DNA of 64,000 bases from Candidatus Wallbacteria bacterium (GTDB taxonomy: Bacteria > Muiribacteriota > UBA6191 > JACPRK01), in NCBI GenBank assembly GCA_016190005.1, contig JACPRK010000146.1, positions 1-64,000 on the forward strand. Reading direction: 5' to 3'. A program made the translations under genes and the position numbers. A model generated the notes under the pieces. The model was not told where the DNA came from, did not search any database, and was given only the letters and a program-made list of their open reading frames with translations. Below, one piece after another: positions 10,901 to 19,006 of the stretch. Position 1 is the stretch's first letter. Each line of letters starts with the position of its first letter.

Positions 10901-13900
10901 TGCGCTCCTGGCCCTCTGGGCGCGGGGGATGAGGCCGAGTGAAGTCCGCGCGGAGGCCGAGCTGTCGGAGGCCTCGTGGGAACCTCGCCGCTCGGGGCAC
11001 CTTCGCGCCTGGTTCGGCCTGGCATCGGCCGCACTCGTGGTCGCCGCGGTCGTCGGGGGGGCTGCCTACTGGAGCGCTGGGAGCGGACCGTGGTCCGCGG
11101 TGCACCTGCCGGCGGCGGGCGCGTCCCTGACTGCCATGGGGCTAGGCTGGGAACTGGCCCGGCGACGGTACCTGGCTGCCCTTGGGGGCGCCAAGTGCGG
11201 CGGCGGCGTCTGGCCCGGTGCGGTTCCAGAGGAGTGGCTCCTGCAGGAGGCTCCGGCGCTCTGCTCGCACGCCGGCCTCGCGCTGGCGCTGGCTTGCTTC
11301 GCCTGGCCGCAGCCCTCTGCGATGTCCGCGCTGATCTTCGCGACGCTCGCGCTCTCGGCGGCGGGCTCTCTGGGGCGCGCCGTCGCGAACGCCGATACGG
11401 GCGCGGCAATGATCGGGTGCGGCACGGCGTACGCGGCAGCTCTCAGGGTGGCCTCTGTAGCTGGCTGGCAATCGCCGGCGGCGGTCTGCCTCCTGCTGGC
11501 CGGCACCTCCATGGGGCTTCTCGGGGCCGGGGCCCGGTGCGGCGGCTTCGGATTGAGGCAAAAGGATTGGAAAACACTTTCGAGTCAGCTGGATGTGCTG
11601 GGGCTGCTTTCGACCGTCGCCGGTGTTCTCGGGCTCTTCTTGCGGGACGTGGCATGGCCGTCGCCCGAGTCCGAAGGCTTTGCGCTCTTGGCGGCGGCGG
11701 TGACGCTGGCTGGGATGGCCGAGGCCGTTCGGCGGTGGGCGACGCCAGGAGGCGAGCGGCCGGATGCCGACGGCGGCCCGCGGGCGGCACTTCTCTGGCC
11801 GGCGCGCCTGTTCCACATCGCTGCGGCCGTCGCACTGGCGGGGGTCTGGCCGGCTGCCAGGTCGGGCGGCTGGTATGCAACGGGGGCGCTGGCTCTTGCC
11901 GCGGTGCTCGGGCTGCTGGCCGGCCTTCGCCAGCAGGCGACGGTCTGGGGACTCTCTGGGTCGGTCTTCGCGCTGGCCGCCCTGCCGCACGCGGCCTGGA
12001 CCGCGGCGCAGCCTCGCTCCGCGGAGCTGCTGCTGGCCTGGCCGGTGCTGGCAGGCGCGGCGTTCGCGCTGGCGTGGTTCCTGGAGCGCAGGCGAGCTCC
12101 GGCTTGGCTGGAGGGCGCACGCGCTTTCCACGTGGCGACGCTGCTACCGGCGGCGGCGTTACTGGGTCTGCCGTCAGTGCTGTCGGCTCTGGTCGTGGGC
12201 TTCGACTCCGCGTTCAAGCTGGCGCTGCTCGGGGCGCTCTTCGCGCTGGCTCGCACGCGGCGCGCCAACGCCACTCTGGGTCTTTCGGCGGCTGCCCTCG
12301 CCGTGGCAGGTGCAACCACACTGGCGGCGCGGCTGGCCGCTGGCGCGGGCGGCTGGTCTCCCGCCCACCTGCCTGCGGCGGCACTGGCGCTCGTTGCTGC
12401 CGGGGTGATTTTCGACCGGTTGTCCGGCCATGCACGAGCCTGCGAGGCGGCACCTGAGCTTCTCGAGCGCGCGGTTCCGCAGGCGGCTGTTTCCGCGGCG
12501 ATGCTCGCGGGGCTGGCGTCGGTCTTGCGGCCGCTAGGGGTGGTCCATGGGCTTGCAGTCATCCTGGCGCTCGGAGCTTGCTCCAGGTTCTGGCTCTTCG
12601 CGGCGTCCGGCCGCGCCGTCCATGGGGCGGCCTACCTGGGGTGCGGCGCCGCGTTCGCGGCCGTGTTCCGGCTGGCCGCCAGCCTGGGATGGCTCTCGCC
12701 CGCACCGTTGCTGCTCCTTGCTGCGGCGACCTCGGCCGCACTCCTGCGCGCCGGCCGCCGCTCGGGCGACTTCGGGCTGTCACAAACCGAGTGGAAAGCT
12801 CTCTCGGATGTTTTGGATCTCATCGGACTCGCGGGACTGACGGCGGGCGTGGCCGCGTCGTCGGCGCGGCACGTGCCCTGGCCTTCGGACCAGAGCCACT
12901 CCTTCGCGTTGCTGGCAGCGGCCCTGGTCCTGCAGGGGGGCGCTCCCTTTCTCGAATCCGTGGCGTCCGGGTGGTCCTCGAAGGTAGCGCACCTGGCGGC
13001 TGGGCTCGGGGTGCTGGGTGTCTTCCCGGCCGCTTCGGAGGGCGGCTGGTCCGCTTCGCTGGCTCTGGCAGCAGGGACTGCCGTGGTCCTCGGCGGTGCG
13101 GCGCGGACCAGCGGCACCGTGTGGGGCTTCGCGGGACTGGGTCTGACGCTTGCCTGCCTCTTCGACCTCACGTGGCAGTTCGCTGCGCCCCGTGCCTGGG
13201 AGCTGCTCTTCTCGTGGCCGCTGGCTGCGGCCGTGAGCCTGACGCTCTCCTGGGCCCTGGCCAGAGCTCGCGTGCCGGAGTACATGCAGCCCGCCTGCCG
13301 ATTCTACGAAGGCGCGCTCCGAGCCCTGGCCTGTCTGGCGGCGCTGCCGGCGCTCACGGCGCTGGGACGGGTCGAGCTCGGCAGCTCTGCCCGGCTTCTG
13401 TCGCTGACGGCGGTGGCGGCGGCGTACCGTGCTCTCACGGCCAGCTCCGACGCCGGCCGCGCAGCGGCGCTGTGTGGGGTGACGGCCGTGGCCGTCGCCG
13501 CCGCCGGGGCAGGCGCGGGCTTTGGCGACTGGTCACTTGCCCACCTGCCTTGCGTGGCGGCCGTCCTCGTGACCGTCGGATTCATCTGGGACCTGCTGCT
13601 CCGCCGCCCGGCAGCAGCCTCGAGGCTCCCCGAAGAGCTGCGCGAGCCCGGCATGTCGACGACCTTCGTCACGGCAGCGCTGATCCTGGCGCTGGTTGCC
13701 TTCGTGCTGCCTGCGACGCCCGTGACGGTCTGCTGCGTCACCGCCGTTCTGGCGGGCACGGGCCTCTTCGCCCTCCGGAGTGCGTACGACTCGGGCAACG
13801 AGCTGGCCGTCTATGTCGGCGAGGCCTGCCTGGCGGGCGTCTACGTTTACCTGCGCACTTCCGGCATCCTCCACGGCTCGCCCTGGGCCGGACTGCTCGG

Positions 13901-14627
13901 CGTCATGCTCGACTTCGGGTTGCTGGCGGTCAGCCAGGCGGCCGCCGGCTGGCGCAGGCCCGTCTTCGCCCGGCCGCTGGCGCGCACCGCGCTGACGCTG
14001 CCGTTCCTGCTGATGGCCGCTTTCCTGCACCGCGGGCCGACGACCGAAAACATCTTGATGGTCCTTGTCTCGGGAGCCTTTTACTCCTCGGCCAGCCTCG
14101 ACCCGCGGCACTACGGGCTGAGGTTCCTGGCCGCCGCGCTCTACAACGTCGGCCTGGGAATGGTCTGGATGAGGCTCGAGTTCGTCTCGTGGCAGGCCTA
14201 TGTCTCGCCTGTCGGAATGACGCTCCTCTGGGCGACGGAGCTGGAGCGCGACGCCTTCAGTCCTCGGATGCGGAATCGACTCCGATTGCTGGCCAGCCTC
14301 CTCGTCCTGGGCGCCCCGGCGCTCGAGTTCGCCAGCCGGCAGAGCGTGGCAAACATGCTGAACCTCGCCGCCATCTGCGTCGCCGCGATCTTCGGCGGCA
14401 TCTGGATGCGGGTCCGCGTCTTCCTCTACTTCGGGGCCGTGCTGCTGGCAGGCGACCTTCTCGGCTTCGCGGTCTCTCGGTCCATCGAGGCCGAGCTCTC
14501 CGCCGTCTGGATGCTGCTCTCGGCGGGCGGCCTGGTGATCACCATTGCCGCCTTCTTCGAGAAGAAGCGCGCCGAGCTGGCCGAGAAGCTCGGCCGCTGG
14601 AAGGTGGCCCTGGAGAGCTGGGACTGA
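4995..14627 (+). CDS. giant polytopic membrane protein (3,210 aa) with tandem repeats
   Basis: An uninterrupted 9.6-kb frame, almost wholly hydrophobic, with dozens of predicted membrane helices. The N-terminus (GNIKWLLAVGIALILAAS) resembles bacterial membrane families such as DUF2157/DUF2339, though these are far shorter. The C-terminal half has internal repeats. A marker FGLxxxxWxxLSxxL, followed about 20 residues on by RDVAWP or RHVPWP, occurs at residues about 1758, 2185 and 2593, with a degenerate fourth at 2974. Each unit also carries a WGF/WGL, then AAPxxWxLL, SWPL block. Spacing is 427, 408 and 381 residues. No catalytic motif was seen. It ends in EKKRAELAEKLGRWK, a charged cytosolic tail. 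Function unknown; an envelope scaffold or transporter-like role is only a guess. No stop or frameshift was found. Confidence 0.85.
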   Translation: MPSPTERAPESTGKSELGWMRLVAAFLEEGNIKWLLAVGIALILAASAYFVHINWKFFESYTFLQYALVAGFTAVCSGLASVLTERAGLPSTGRAFHLTAFFLVPLNFLAMALPEIALFSTKSASPEVGWALGLAAYPFLFWVLDRSLVALTGGGCARLAGALIGAAGLLPFGGPASPLAFPLALGAWLISAFGLAEVRHELVLRRRLDDPQPIVLSAVGLIGAFVAHCWLAAPEARWAGPAVFAVALLVLHLSHALREAMAWRMGDRGRDIANTTVVAAHLLMFVATAVAYGGRLVANPAFALTVTLHALVLASTAAVLGSALARRLALGAAAIAAAAAAAVTPELATVLERGAAAVIGNGCRPALLALMLAAYAYALLAGLAHGRGDEECEEWSRDALGFSAAAGTFAAFGALGTARGGAPMLALWSALLCTTWARFRVADLLLGSLLAALGAGVAAAKLAGVEGAGLVFGMGGAAAAFLMLVPSREAGIAWPVMRALASTTKDPCEAAAMLALIAAMLVGLGVDAASPAAAVSLAFLAAVAGWGASARGARLREMTFVLAGVTLLQCRGLASGRLLVWGEWAPGVLVPALIGAAFWGLGRTLGRRRAGPEAQAEGVAESVHPLEFSGVAMSAAAVLFAPFHLPAGVAALAVAAVHFGVCLAAYKLRPLLTLSAGSAGAAIVLAAHGAAGPEGARAALAALALALAAAAFHLRGRLQAALAPVSSWGRRLQISPLMDLALAAAAVLCWLDAGRLVALEGAGLPASALAAAIFIAGAIFYSTDLLTVPALLALALAAVECHLRGWPLALLAAAIVLGRFADLAGQREAAPRATPYVVASHLFAGLATLSALVAPAPLASAATLAAVAAWQFWRSRGAPSHATAALELVLLALARALEATGWGPAWRLLALAGANAAAHFAWPVAGAIPRPVLAGVEVTLANVFLLVPIGLACDAGGRLAGAVMLLGALVGGSCAARLPRSQVAWVALALAVVGAPLVAGDAAVRAGSSVLAVEAFLALWLARALRARQGHESLTGPVDWTARGLAAAGGLLALAEAFRPGIADPLTGAGVAETLRPALTAAACSALARVAGGPLQGLSALFGWGALMLGLAPRCPSALSESIALSTLGVALLSVPAERGQAWRVLGWATSTGLTLYLVAQFGGSQLHGLASRLQPSEAVLALAIQALAFGVETWLRPGAAAWQGFTLAATAATLAAIRATGLPWAWCAAGAAWLALAIASAGRWMGELVRGGRSLDLSRSVGPGSEALAVTRAVSLAMGVLALAGVPQLSGFEAAGLLALAAAHWHFLAPGGRADVAFFGAALLGSLSVVWGAYAAAVRTGATLEQFFLEPYFALTALTMALGWMAAERVLAAREPVFRGEAAATLASAFGGAAFAGSFVALLSAVGTTPHHLARLATLLAVQGIVSPRVHAGAPALARLLGLFTLALWGALGLEAFAVWRTALAPAEDVRVATALQMLLLVAAGYRVASAWPGRSGSDVQSAAARDARAFGHATVLVLTVGCASAAHLWALRPEVPWQAVGLALGECLAGLVLFSSDAGQLVFWAASSALFLEPAARAIGRAHLAVDPVAGVPLAATVLAVQAGLFWVAERALGAAGWASSVLGTRAAGWARALAGWAAGLVSLVAFRGVFEQLAAEASRLSPALVQGGAGPGAVAGTLSLVSLLGWLAALHAIVTLLTESAIWHRSAVVLGCSAAFAGAYQGLLEAGWLTLSSGLLAAAAVSLVLCAAGTGLRSFGLPEDDWNGLSSALSGFGLGSVVLGVTVAFGRDVAWPGPVERALRLHAAALVLALLSYPARWAPAAWPAGLMHAAGALALAGVVPGWQLGGPTLAASCGLSGFLLLWCAAAVDGAAWGFAGVGAGLGAIVVAAWTAAAPQSWFWLVSWPLLSALLLALAAGLRAARLPAHLQMARRAYGEGLQLAALFLAAPALGSALQVGPGVSGRLVTLALLALWARGMRPSEVRAEAELSEASWEPRRSGHLRAWFGLASAALVVAAVVGGAAYWSAGSGPWSAVHLPAAGASLTAMGLGWELARRRYLAALGGAKCGGGVWPGAVPEEWLLQEAPALCSHAGLALALACFAWPQPSAMSALIFATLALSAAGSLGRAVANADTGAAMIGCGTAYAAALRVASVAGWQSPAAVCLLLAGTSMGLLGAGARCGGFGLRQKDWKTLSSQLDVLGLLSTVAGVLGLFLRDVAWPSPESEGFALLAAAVTLAGMAEAVRRWATPGGERPDADGGPRAALLWPARLFHIAAAVALAGVWPAARSGGWYATGALALAAVLGLLAGLRQQATVWGLSGSVFALAALPHAAWTAAQPRSAELLLAWPVLAGAAFALAWFLERRRAPAWLEGARAFHVATLLPAAALLGLPSVLSALVVGFDSAFKLALLGALFALARTRRANATLGLSAAALAVAGATTLAARLAAGAGGWSPAHLPAAALALVAAGVIFDRLSGHARACEAAPELLERAVPQAAVSAAMLAGLASVLRPLGVVHGLAVILALGACSRFWLFAASGRAVHGAAYLGCGAAFAAVFRLAASLGWLSPAPLLLLAAATSAALLRAGRRSGDFGLSQTEWKALSDVLDLIGLAGLTAGVAASSARHVPWPSDQSHSFALLAAALVLQGGAPFLESVASGWSSKVAHLAAGLGVLGVFPAASEGGWSASLALAAGTAVVLGGAARTSGTVWGFAGLGLTLACLFDLTWQFAAPRAWELLFSWPLAAAVSLTLSWALARARVPEYMQPACRFYEGALRALACLAALPALTALGRVELGSSARLLSLTAVAAAYRALTASSDAGRAAALCGVTAVAVAAAGAGAGFGDWSLAHLPCVAAVLVTVGFIWDLLLRRPAAASRLPEELREPGMSTTFVTAALILALVAFVLPATPVTVCCVTAVLAGTGLFALRSAYDSGNELAVYVGEACLAGVYVYLRTSGILHGSPWAGLLGVMLDFGLLAVSQAAAGWRRPVFARPLARTALTLPFLLMAAFLHRGPTTENILMVLVSGAFYSSASLDPRHYGLRFLAAALYNVGLGMVWMRLEFVSWQAYVSPVGMTLLWATELERDAFSPRMRNRLRLLASLLVLGAPALEFASRQSVANMLNLAAICVAAIFGGIWMRVRVFLYFGAVLLAGDLLGFAVSRSIEAELSAVWMLLSAGGLVITIAAFFEKKRAELAEKLGRWKVALESWD

Positions 14628-14675
14628 AATCCCGCGGTGAAAGCCCGGCGCACGAAAACCCCGTGGCGCCGTGGC

Positions 14676-14746
14676 GGAAACCCGTGGCGTCTACCAGTAC
14701 CGGGTTTTCGGAGAAACCCCGGAACAGGTTGACGCCACGGGTTTCC
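14676..14746. terminator. nested inverted repeat between convergent genes
   Basis: A perfect 16-bp inverted repeat has arms at 14676-14691 and 14731-14746. Inside it is a second hairpin with arms 14700-14707 and 14714-14722 and a TCGGAG loop. The block lies between two convergent stop codons and could end transcription from both sides, though there is no clear T-tract. A related CCCGTGGCG motif recurs just outside the arms (14660-14675, 14750-14757). It may instead be a small dispersed repeat. Confidence 0.5.
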
Positions 14747-14770
14747 CCACGCCACGGGCTTCCGCTGGCC

Positions 14771-16729
14771 CTAGCGCGCCACGCGGAAGCCGACGAACTC
14801 GGCGGTCTCGTTGGCCAGGTAGCCGTAGCGGTAGGTGGAGCGCAGGAACCACGGCTTGCTGTAGTAGGCGCCGCCGCGAAGGGGCCGGCGCGCCGAGGGC
14901 AGCGATCGGACGGGGTTGCCGGCGGGCGACTGCTCGTAGTAGCGGAGGTCGTAGGTGTCCTGGCACCACTGCCAGACGTTGCCGGCCATGTCGAGCAGCC
15001 CGAACGGGGAGCTGCCGTCCGCCATGGGAAGCCGCGCCCGCGGGCCGAAGCTCCCGACCGGCGACGTGTACTTGAAGCCGTCGAGAAGCCCCGGCTCCTG
15101 GGAGTAGTTCGCGCGCGCGGCTCCGCCGGCGTCCGGAGGCTCGTCGCCCCAGGGGTACTTGCGCCCGTCCGACCCGCGGGCGGCGTACTCCCATTCGGCC
15201 TCGCTTGGCAGTCTCAAGCCGGCCCACTCGCAGAACTGCTGGGCCTCGTGCCAGGTCACGTTCGACACGGGGTGATCGCCGCCTGGGTTCCAGGCAGGCA
15301 CGGGGGGCGCCTTGCGACCCCGCTCCTTGCAGTAACGCGCGTACTGGTCCCGGGTCACCGGCACCTTTCCCAGGAAGTAGCCGTCGACTCGGATGCGCCG
15401 GACTGGCTTCTCGTCATCCTCGCCGGTGTCGGAGCCGCGCCAGAACTCGCCCTCGGGGACCTGCACCAGCTCGATGCCGCTCTTGAGGTGCACATACTCC
15501 GCGCAGCCCTTCGTGTTGGAGCCGATCGGCGCCAGCCCGGCCAGCGTCTCGTGAATGCCCGCGGGCCGCCTCGTGTCCGGCTCTCGCAGAGTCCAGGCCA
15601 GCATCACGATCGTCCCCAGCCCCGCAAGTGCCAGCGCCGAGCCGACCAGGAAGCCTCTCGACAACGGCAGTCCGGCGCCCCGCTTCAGCACCGGCTTGGG
15701 ACCGGTGGCATCGTCATCCAGAAGGCGCGCCGTCAGCCGCGCCGTGGGCGACGCCTGGGCCGCCGCGGGCGATCTACCCGAGCGGGGTCGAACCCCCGAA
15801 GCCGGACGGATGCGAACCTGCGACCGAACCGACTCTCGGCGCTCGCAAGTGTCGAGAGAGGCCAGCACCGTCTGGGCGTCCGCAGGCCGCTCTTCCGGTC
15901 GCTTGGCCAGGCATCGCCCGACCAGATCGTCGAGCTCGGCCGAGACGCCCGGCATGCGGTCCGACACCACCGGCGGCGCCTGAGACATATGGGCTGCGAC
16001 CACGTCCGAGATCGACCGCCGCGTTCCGTCCTTCTGTTCCGCGGGGAATGGCGGCTGCCCGGTCAGCATCTCCATCAGCACGCACCCCAGCGCGTACAGG
16101 TCGCTGCGAATCGATGGCGCGCTGCCCTCCACGAGCTCGGGCGCAAGGTACTCGGGCGTGCCCAGGAAGGCTCCCTCCGTCGTGACACGATCGGCGCCCG
16201 ACACCGTGCGGGCCAGGCCGAAGTCGCAGATCTTGATCGCACCCTCGTCGGTGATCAGGATGTTGGCGCTCTTCAGGTCCCGGTGGAGGATGTCTTGCGC
16301 ATGCGCCGAGGCCAGTCCGGAGGCGATCTGCACGGCGAAGCCGAGCGCCTCGAGCGGCTCTAGCGCGCCCACGGCCGCGATGCGCTCCGCCAGCGTCTGG
16401 CCCTCGGCGACCTCGATGACCAGGAACGGGTGGCCGCCCTCGTCGCCGATGTCGTAGACCTGGATCAGGTTGGGGTGCCTCAGTTGCGCCAGGACCCGAC
16501 CCTCGCGCGCGAACCGGGCCAGGCTCTCCGGGTCCTGGGCGTGCGAGAACTTGATCGCCACCTGCCGGTCCAGGCTCTTGTCGGTCGCGAGATAGACTAC
16601 CCCCATCCCGCCGGAACCCAGTGTAGACTGGATCTCGAAGCGCTCCTGGAACGCACGGGAGAACCGCCGGGGCGGCCCGGCCACGACCGGCCCCCCGGCC
16701 CGCGTCACTCGTGATTCGCCCTCGCCCAA
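14771..16729 (-). CDS. Ser/Thr protein kinase fused to an extracellular FGE/sulfatase-modifying-factor-like domain
   Basis: A 652-residue membrane kinase. The Hanks kinase domain spans about 32-290: glycine loop GSGGMG, lysine in VAIKF, catalytic HRDLKSAN, DFGLA, and GTPEYLAPE. After a proline/arginine-rich linker, one membrane helix lies near 350-372 (LVGSALALAGLGTIVMLAW). Residues about 405-652 form an FGE-sulfatase domain (LVQVPEGEFWRG, VTWHEAQQFCEWAGLRLP, AEWEYAARG, GNVWQWC, GFRVAR). The copper-binding cysteine pair of true formylglycine-generating enzymes is absent near the C-terminus (YRYGYLANE there), so it is likely a binding or sensor domain. Convergent with the giant membrane protein gene. 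Confidence 0.9.
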   Translation of the reverse strand: MGEGESRVTRAGGPVVAGPPRRFSRAFQERFEIQSTLGSGGMGVVYLATDKSLDRQVAIKFSHAQDPESLARFAREGRVLAQLRHPNLIQVYDIGDEGGHPFLVIEVAEGQTLAERIAAVGALEPLEALGFAVQIASGLASAHAQDILHRDLKSANILITDEGAIKICDFGLARTVSGADRVTTEGAFLGTPEYLAPELVEGSAPSIRSDLYALGCVLMEMLTGQPPFPAEQKDGTRRSISDVVAAHMSQAPPVVSDRMPGVSAELDDLVGRCLAKRPEERPADAQTVLASLDTCERRESVRSQVRIRPASGVRPRSGRSPAAAQASPTARLTARLLDDDATGPKPVLKRGAGLPLSRGFLVGSALALAGLGTIVMLAWTLREPDTRRPAGIHETLAGLAPIGSNTKGCAEYVHLKSGIELVQVPEGEFWRGSDTGEDDEKPVRRIRVDGYFLGKVPVTRDQYARYCKERGRKAPPVPAWNPGGDHPVSNVTWHEAQQFCEWAGLRLPSEAEWEYAARGSDGRKYPWGDEPPDAGGAARANYSQEPGLLDGFKYTSPVGSFGPRARLPMADGSSPFGLLDMAGNVWQWCQDTYDLRYYEQSPAGNPVRSLPSARRPLRGGAYYSKPWFLRSTYRYGYLANETAEFVGFRVAR

Positions 16730-16887
16730 CCGGGTTGTCCTCCTCTGGCCGGCTCAGCATGAGCCCTGACCGGCGCCGGTGTCAAACCGCTGCCAGGAGC
16801 GATTGTTACGGCAGTGTGTCATAATTTGAAGAAACATAGGGCACCATGAATCGATATCCGGCCAGAGGGCCGGGCAGGGAGACGTGT

Positions 16888-17748
16888 ATGCGAAGTGCCA
16901 GCCGAGGCAAAGCGGGTTTCACGATCATCGAGTTGCTCATCGTGGTCATCGTCATCGGGATTCTCGCAGCAGCCGGCCTGGCCAAGTACCAGAACTTCGC
17001 CGAGGTGTCTCGACGGAAGACCTGCCTCGGCCAGCTCAAGCAAATCGAGCAAGCCGTCGCTGTCTGGGAGACAGCGACCCTGGGGTTTGCGGCCAACTCC
17101 AAGTGCGCCTTCGGCTTCACGACCCGCACCGGCAAGCTGACGAACAATACCACTATCCCCACCATCAACCCGGTGCCGCCTGCTGTTGGCTCCACGATTC
17201 CGTCGATCGCCGATACGCAGCTCACCGTGGGCGGTCCCGACGGTTTCGTCAATACCGGCCCCGGCGCAACGGGCAACTCCGGCCCTCTCAACCAGGTCAT
17301 CCGCGACGACAACATCTGGGTCTGCCCGTCCGCGCTCTCCCGCTACTACAACGGCGAGAAGCAGAATGTCCCCGATGACTATCTCGACACGACGGGCGGC
17401 GGCGTCGCGCCGATCGCGCACGGCGGCACTCCTGTCGGACTGACAGGGCGCTACGTCTTCGTGATCGCAGGCCGAGGCAACGACTCCAGCGGTGCCACAC
17501 CTATCCGCAACGGCGGTTTCCCCGCTGGCTGGATCGTCGACGGCAGCCCGGGCAACCCGGCCGCAACGGCGAACACGCTGGCCCCCTGTCCGCAGGTCCC
17601 GTTCAAGATCGCCATCTGCGGGTGCTACGGCACCTTCGGTGACGGCGCAGGTCCGGGTGATAACTCCCCCGGCACCGTGGCGGGTAACCAGGGCGGGCCG
17701 GTCGGACCCGATGGTTCCACCTTGAATCGCCACTCCGCCCGCTGGTGA
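16888..17748 (+). CDS. type IV pilin / type II pseudopilin-like prepilin
   Basis: A 286-residue prepilin. A short basic leader (MRSASRGKAG) precedes the cleavage site G/FTIIELLIVV, with Glu5 of the mature N-helix present; the hydrophobic helix continues to LAKYQ. The remaining 250 residues are an unusually long, Gly/Pro/Asn-rich head with several cysteines (VCPSAL, ICGCYG). Typical major pilins are about 150 residues. I prefer ATG 16888 over 16846 because AGGGA lies 7 bp upstream and the leader becomes normal. No assembly genes are nearby, so secretion-system and pilus roles cannot be separated. A CATAAT box lies at 16820-16825. Confidence 0.82.
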   Translation: MRSASRGKAGFTIIELLIVVIVIGILAAAGLAKYQNFAEVSRRKTCLGQLKQIEQAVAVWETATLGFAANSKCAFGFTTRTGKLTNNTTIPTINPVPPAVGSTIPSIADTQLTVGGPDGFVNTGPGATGNSGPLNQVIRDDNIWVCPSALSRYYNGEKQNVPDDYLDTTGGGVAPIAHGGTPVGLTGRYVFVIAGRGNDSSGATPIRNGGFPAGWIVDGSPGNPAATANTLAPCPQVPFKIAICGCYGTFGDGAGPGDNSPGTVAGNQGGPVGPDGSTLNRHSARW

Positions 17749-17758
17749 AGCGGAAGCC

Positions 17759-18952
17759 TCAGGCCCGGTAAACTTCGAGCCCCCGCCGAAGGCAGGCCAT
17801 CGAGCCTCGCAGGTCGGCTTCCTTGAGCACGTAAGCGATCCGGATTTCGTCGAGGCCCAGGCCCGGGGTTGCGTAGAATCCGGCCGCGGGCGCGAACATC
17901 ACGGTGTGCCCGTCGAGCGTGAAGTCGGTCAGCAGCCACCGGGCGAACGCCTCGGCGTCCGGGACCGGCAGGCGCGCCATCGTGTAGAACGCCCCTGCCG
18001 GCAGGTGCGTCAGGACGCCCGGGATGGAGGACAGCTCGTGGTGAACGATGTCGCGGCGCTTGCGGTACTCCTCCACGGTCGCCTCGAAGTAGCCCATCCC
18101 GATATCGCGCATGGCCGCCGCGCCCAACTGGCCCAGGGTCGGCGCGCTCAGGCGGGCCTGCGCCAGCCTCAGCGCGCAGTCCATTATCTCGGCGTTGCGG
18201 CTCACCATGCAGCCGATGCGAGCGCCGCAGGCGCTGTAGCGCTTCGAGATGCTGTCGACCACAATGACCCGGTCCTCCAGCCCCGCCAGAGACAGAGCAG
18301 ATACAGCCTTTTCCTCGCCGTAGACGAACTCCCGGTAGACCTCGTCGCTCACCAGGAAGAGGTTTCGCTCACGGGCCAGACCGGCCAGCGTCTGCAGCTC
18401 TCCCTGCGTCAGAACTGTGCCCGTCGGATTGCACGGGTTGCAGACGAGGATGGCCCGGGTTCGCTTCGTCACGAGCTTCTCGATCTCGGAGGCCGGCGGC
18501 AGCCGGTAGTTGTCCTCGGGGCGGGTGGTGATGGGGACGACCTGCAGGCCGGCCGCCATCGCGAGCGTCAGGTAGTTGGTGTAGAAGGGCTCCGGGATCA
18601 GCACCTCGTCCCCGGGGGAGGCGACGGCCAGGAAGGTGAAGAGTATCGCCTCGCTGCCGCCGATGGTGACCTGGAACTGCGCGGGCGGGAGGGAGTAGCC
18701 GATGCCGGCGTAGTAGTCGACGAGTGCGTCGATGTAGACCTTTTCGCCCTGTGAGGGGCTGTAGGCGACGTTGGGGCGATCGAACTTGTGGAGCACCTCG
18801 ATGTAAGCGGCGGGTGTTTCCAGGTCGGGCTGACCGATGTTGAGGTGGTAGACCTGGGCGCCCCGGGCGCGGGCCACTTCGGCGAGCGGGTAGAGCTTGC
18901 GGATGGGCGAAGCCGGGAACTGGTGGGCGCGTTCTGAGAGCTGGATCGGCAT
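17759..18952 (-). CDS. PLP-dependent class I/II aminotransferase
   Basis: A 397-residue fold-type I aminotransferase. The PLP lysine is in SISKRYSACGARIG. The VCNPCNPTGT block, SDEVYREF and the N-terminal HLNIGQPDLETP match aspartate/aromatic-type aminotransferases. It transfers amino groups between amino and 2-oxo acids in the cytoplasm. The substrate is not fixed by sequence. It is convergent with the prepilin gene (10-bp gap) and divergent from the TPR gene. Confidence 0.9.
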   Translation of the reverse strand: MPIQLSERAHQFPASPIRKLYPLAEVARARGAQVYHLNIGQPDLETPAAYIEVLHKFDRPNVAYSPSQGEKVYIDALVDYYAGIGYSLPPAQFQVTIGGSEAILFTFLAVASPGDEVLIPEPFYTNYLTLAMAAGLQVVPITTRPEDNYRLPPASEIEKLVTKRTRAILVCNPCNPTGTVLTQGELQTLAGLARERNLFLVSDEVYREFVYGEEKAVSALSLAGLEDRVIVVDSISKRYSACGARIGCMVSRNAEIMDCALRLAQARLSAPTLGQLGAAAMRDIGMGYFEATVEEYRKRRDIVHHELSSIPGVLTHLPAGAFYTMARLPVPDAEAFARWLLTDFTLDGHTVMFAPAAGFYATPGLGLDEIRIAYVLKEADLRGSMACLRRGLEVYRA

Positions 18953-19006
18953 GGCCTCAGCATATCAAGAAGCGCCGTGGCCGCGCGTGCTAGAATCGAT
19001 GGCCTG

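Noticed and set aside
12578-16363. 1,261-codon plus-strand frame running through the giant gene and antisense to the kinase
   Set aside because: It is a high-GC shadow frame: arginine/glycine/proline-rich translation, no motifs, and both overlapping genes have clear homology in other frames.
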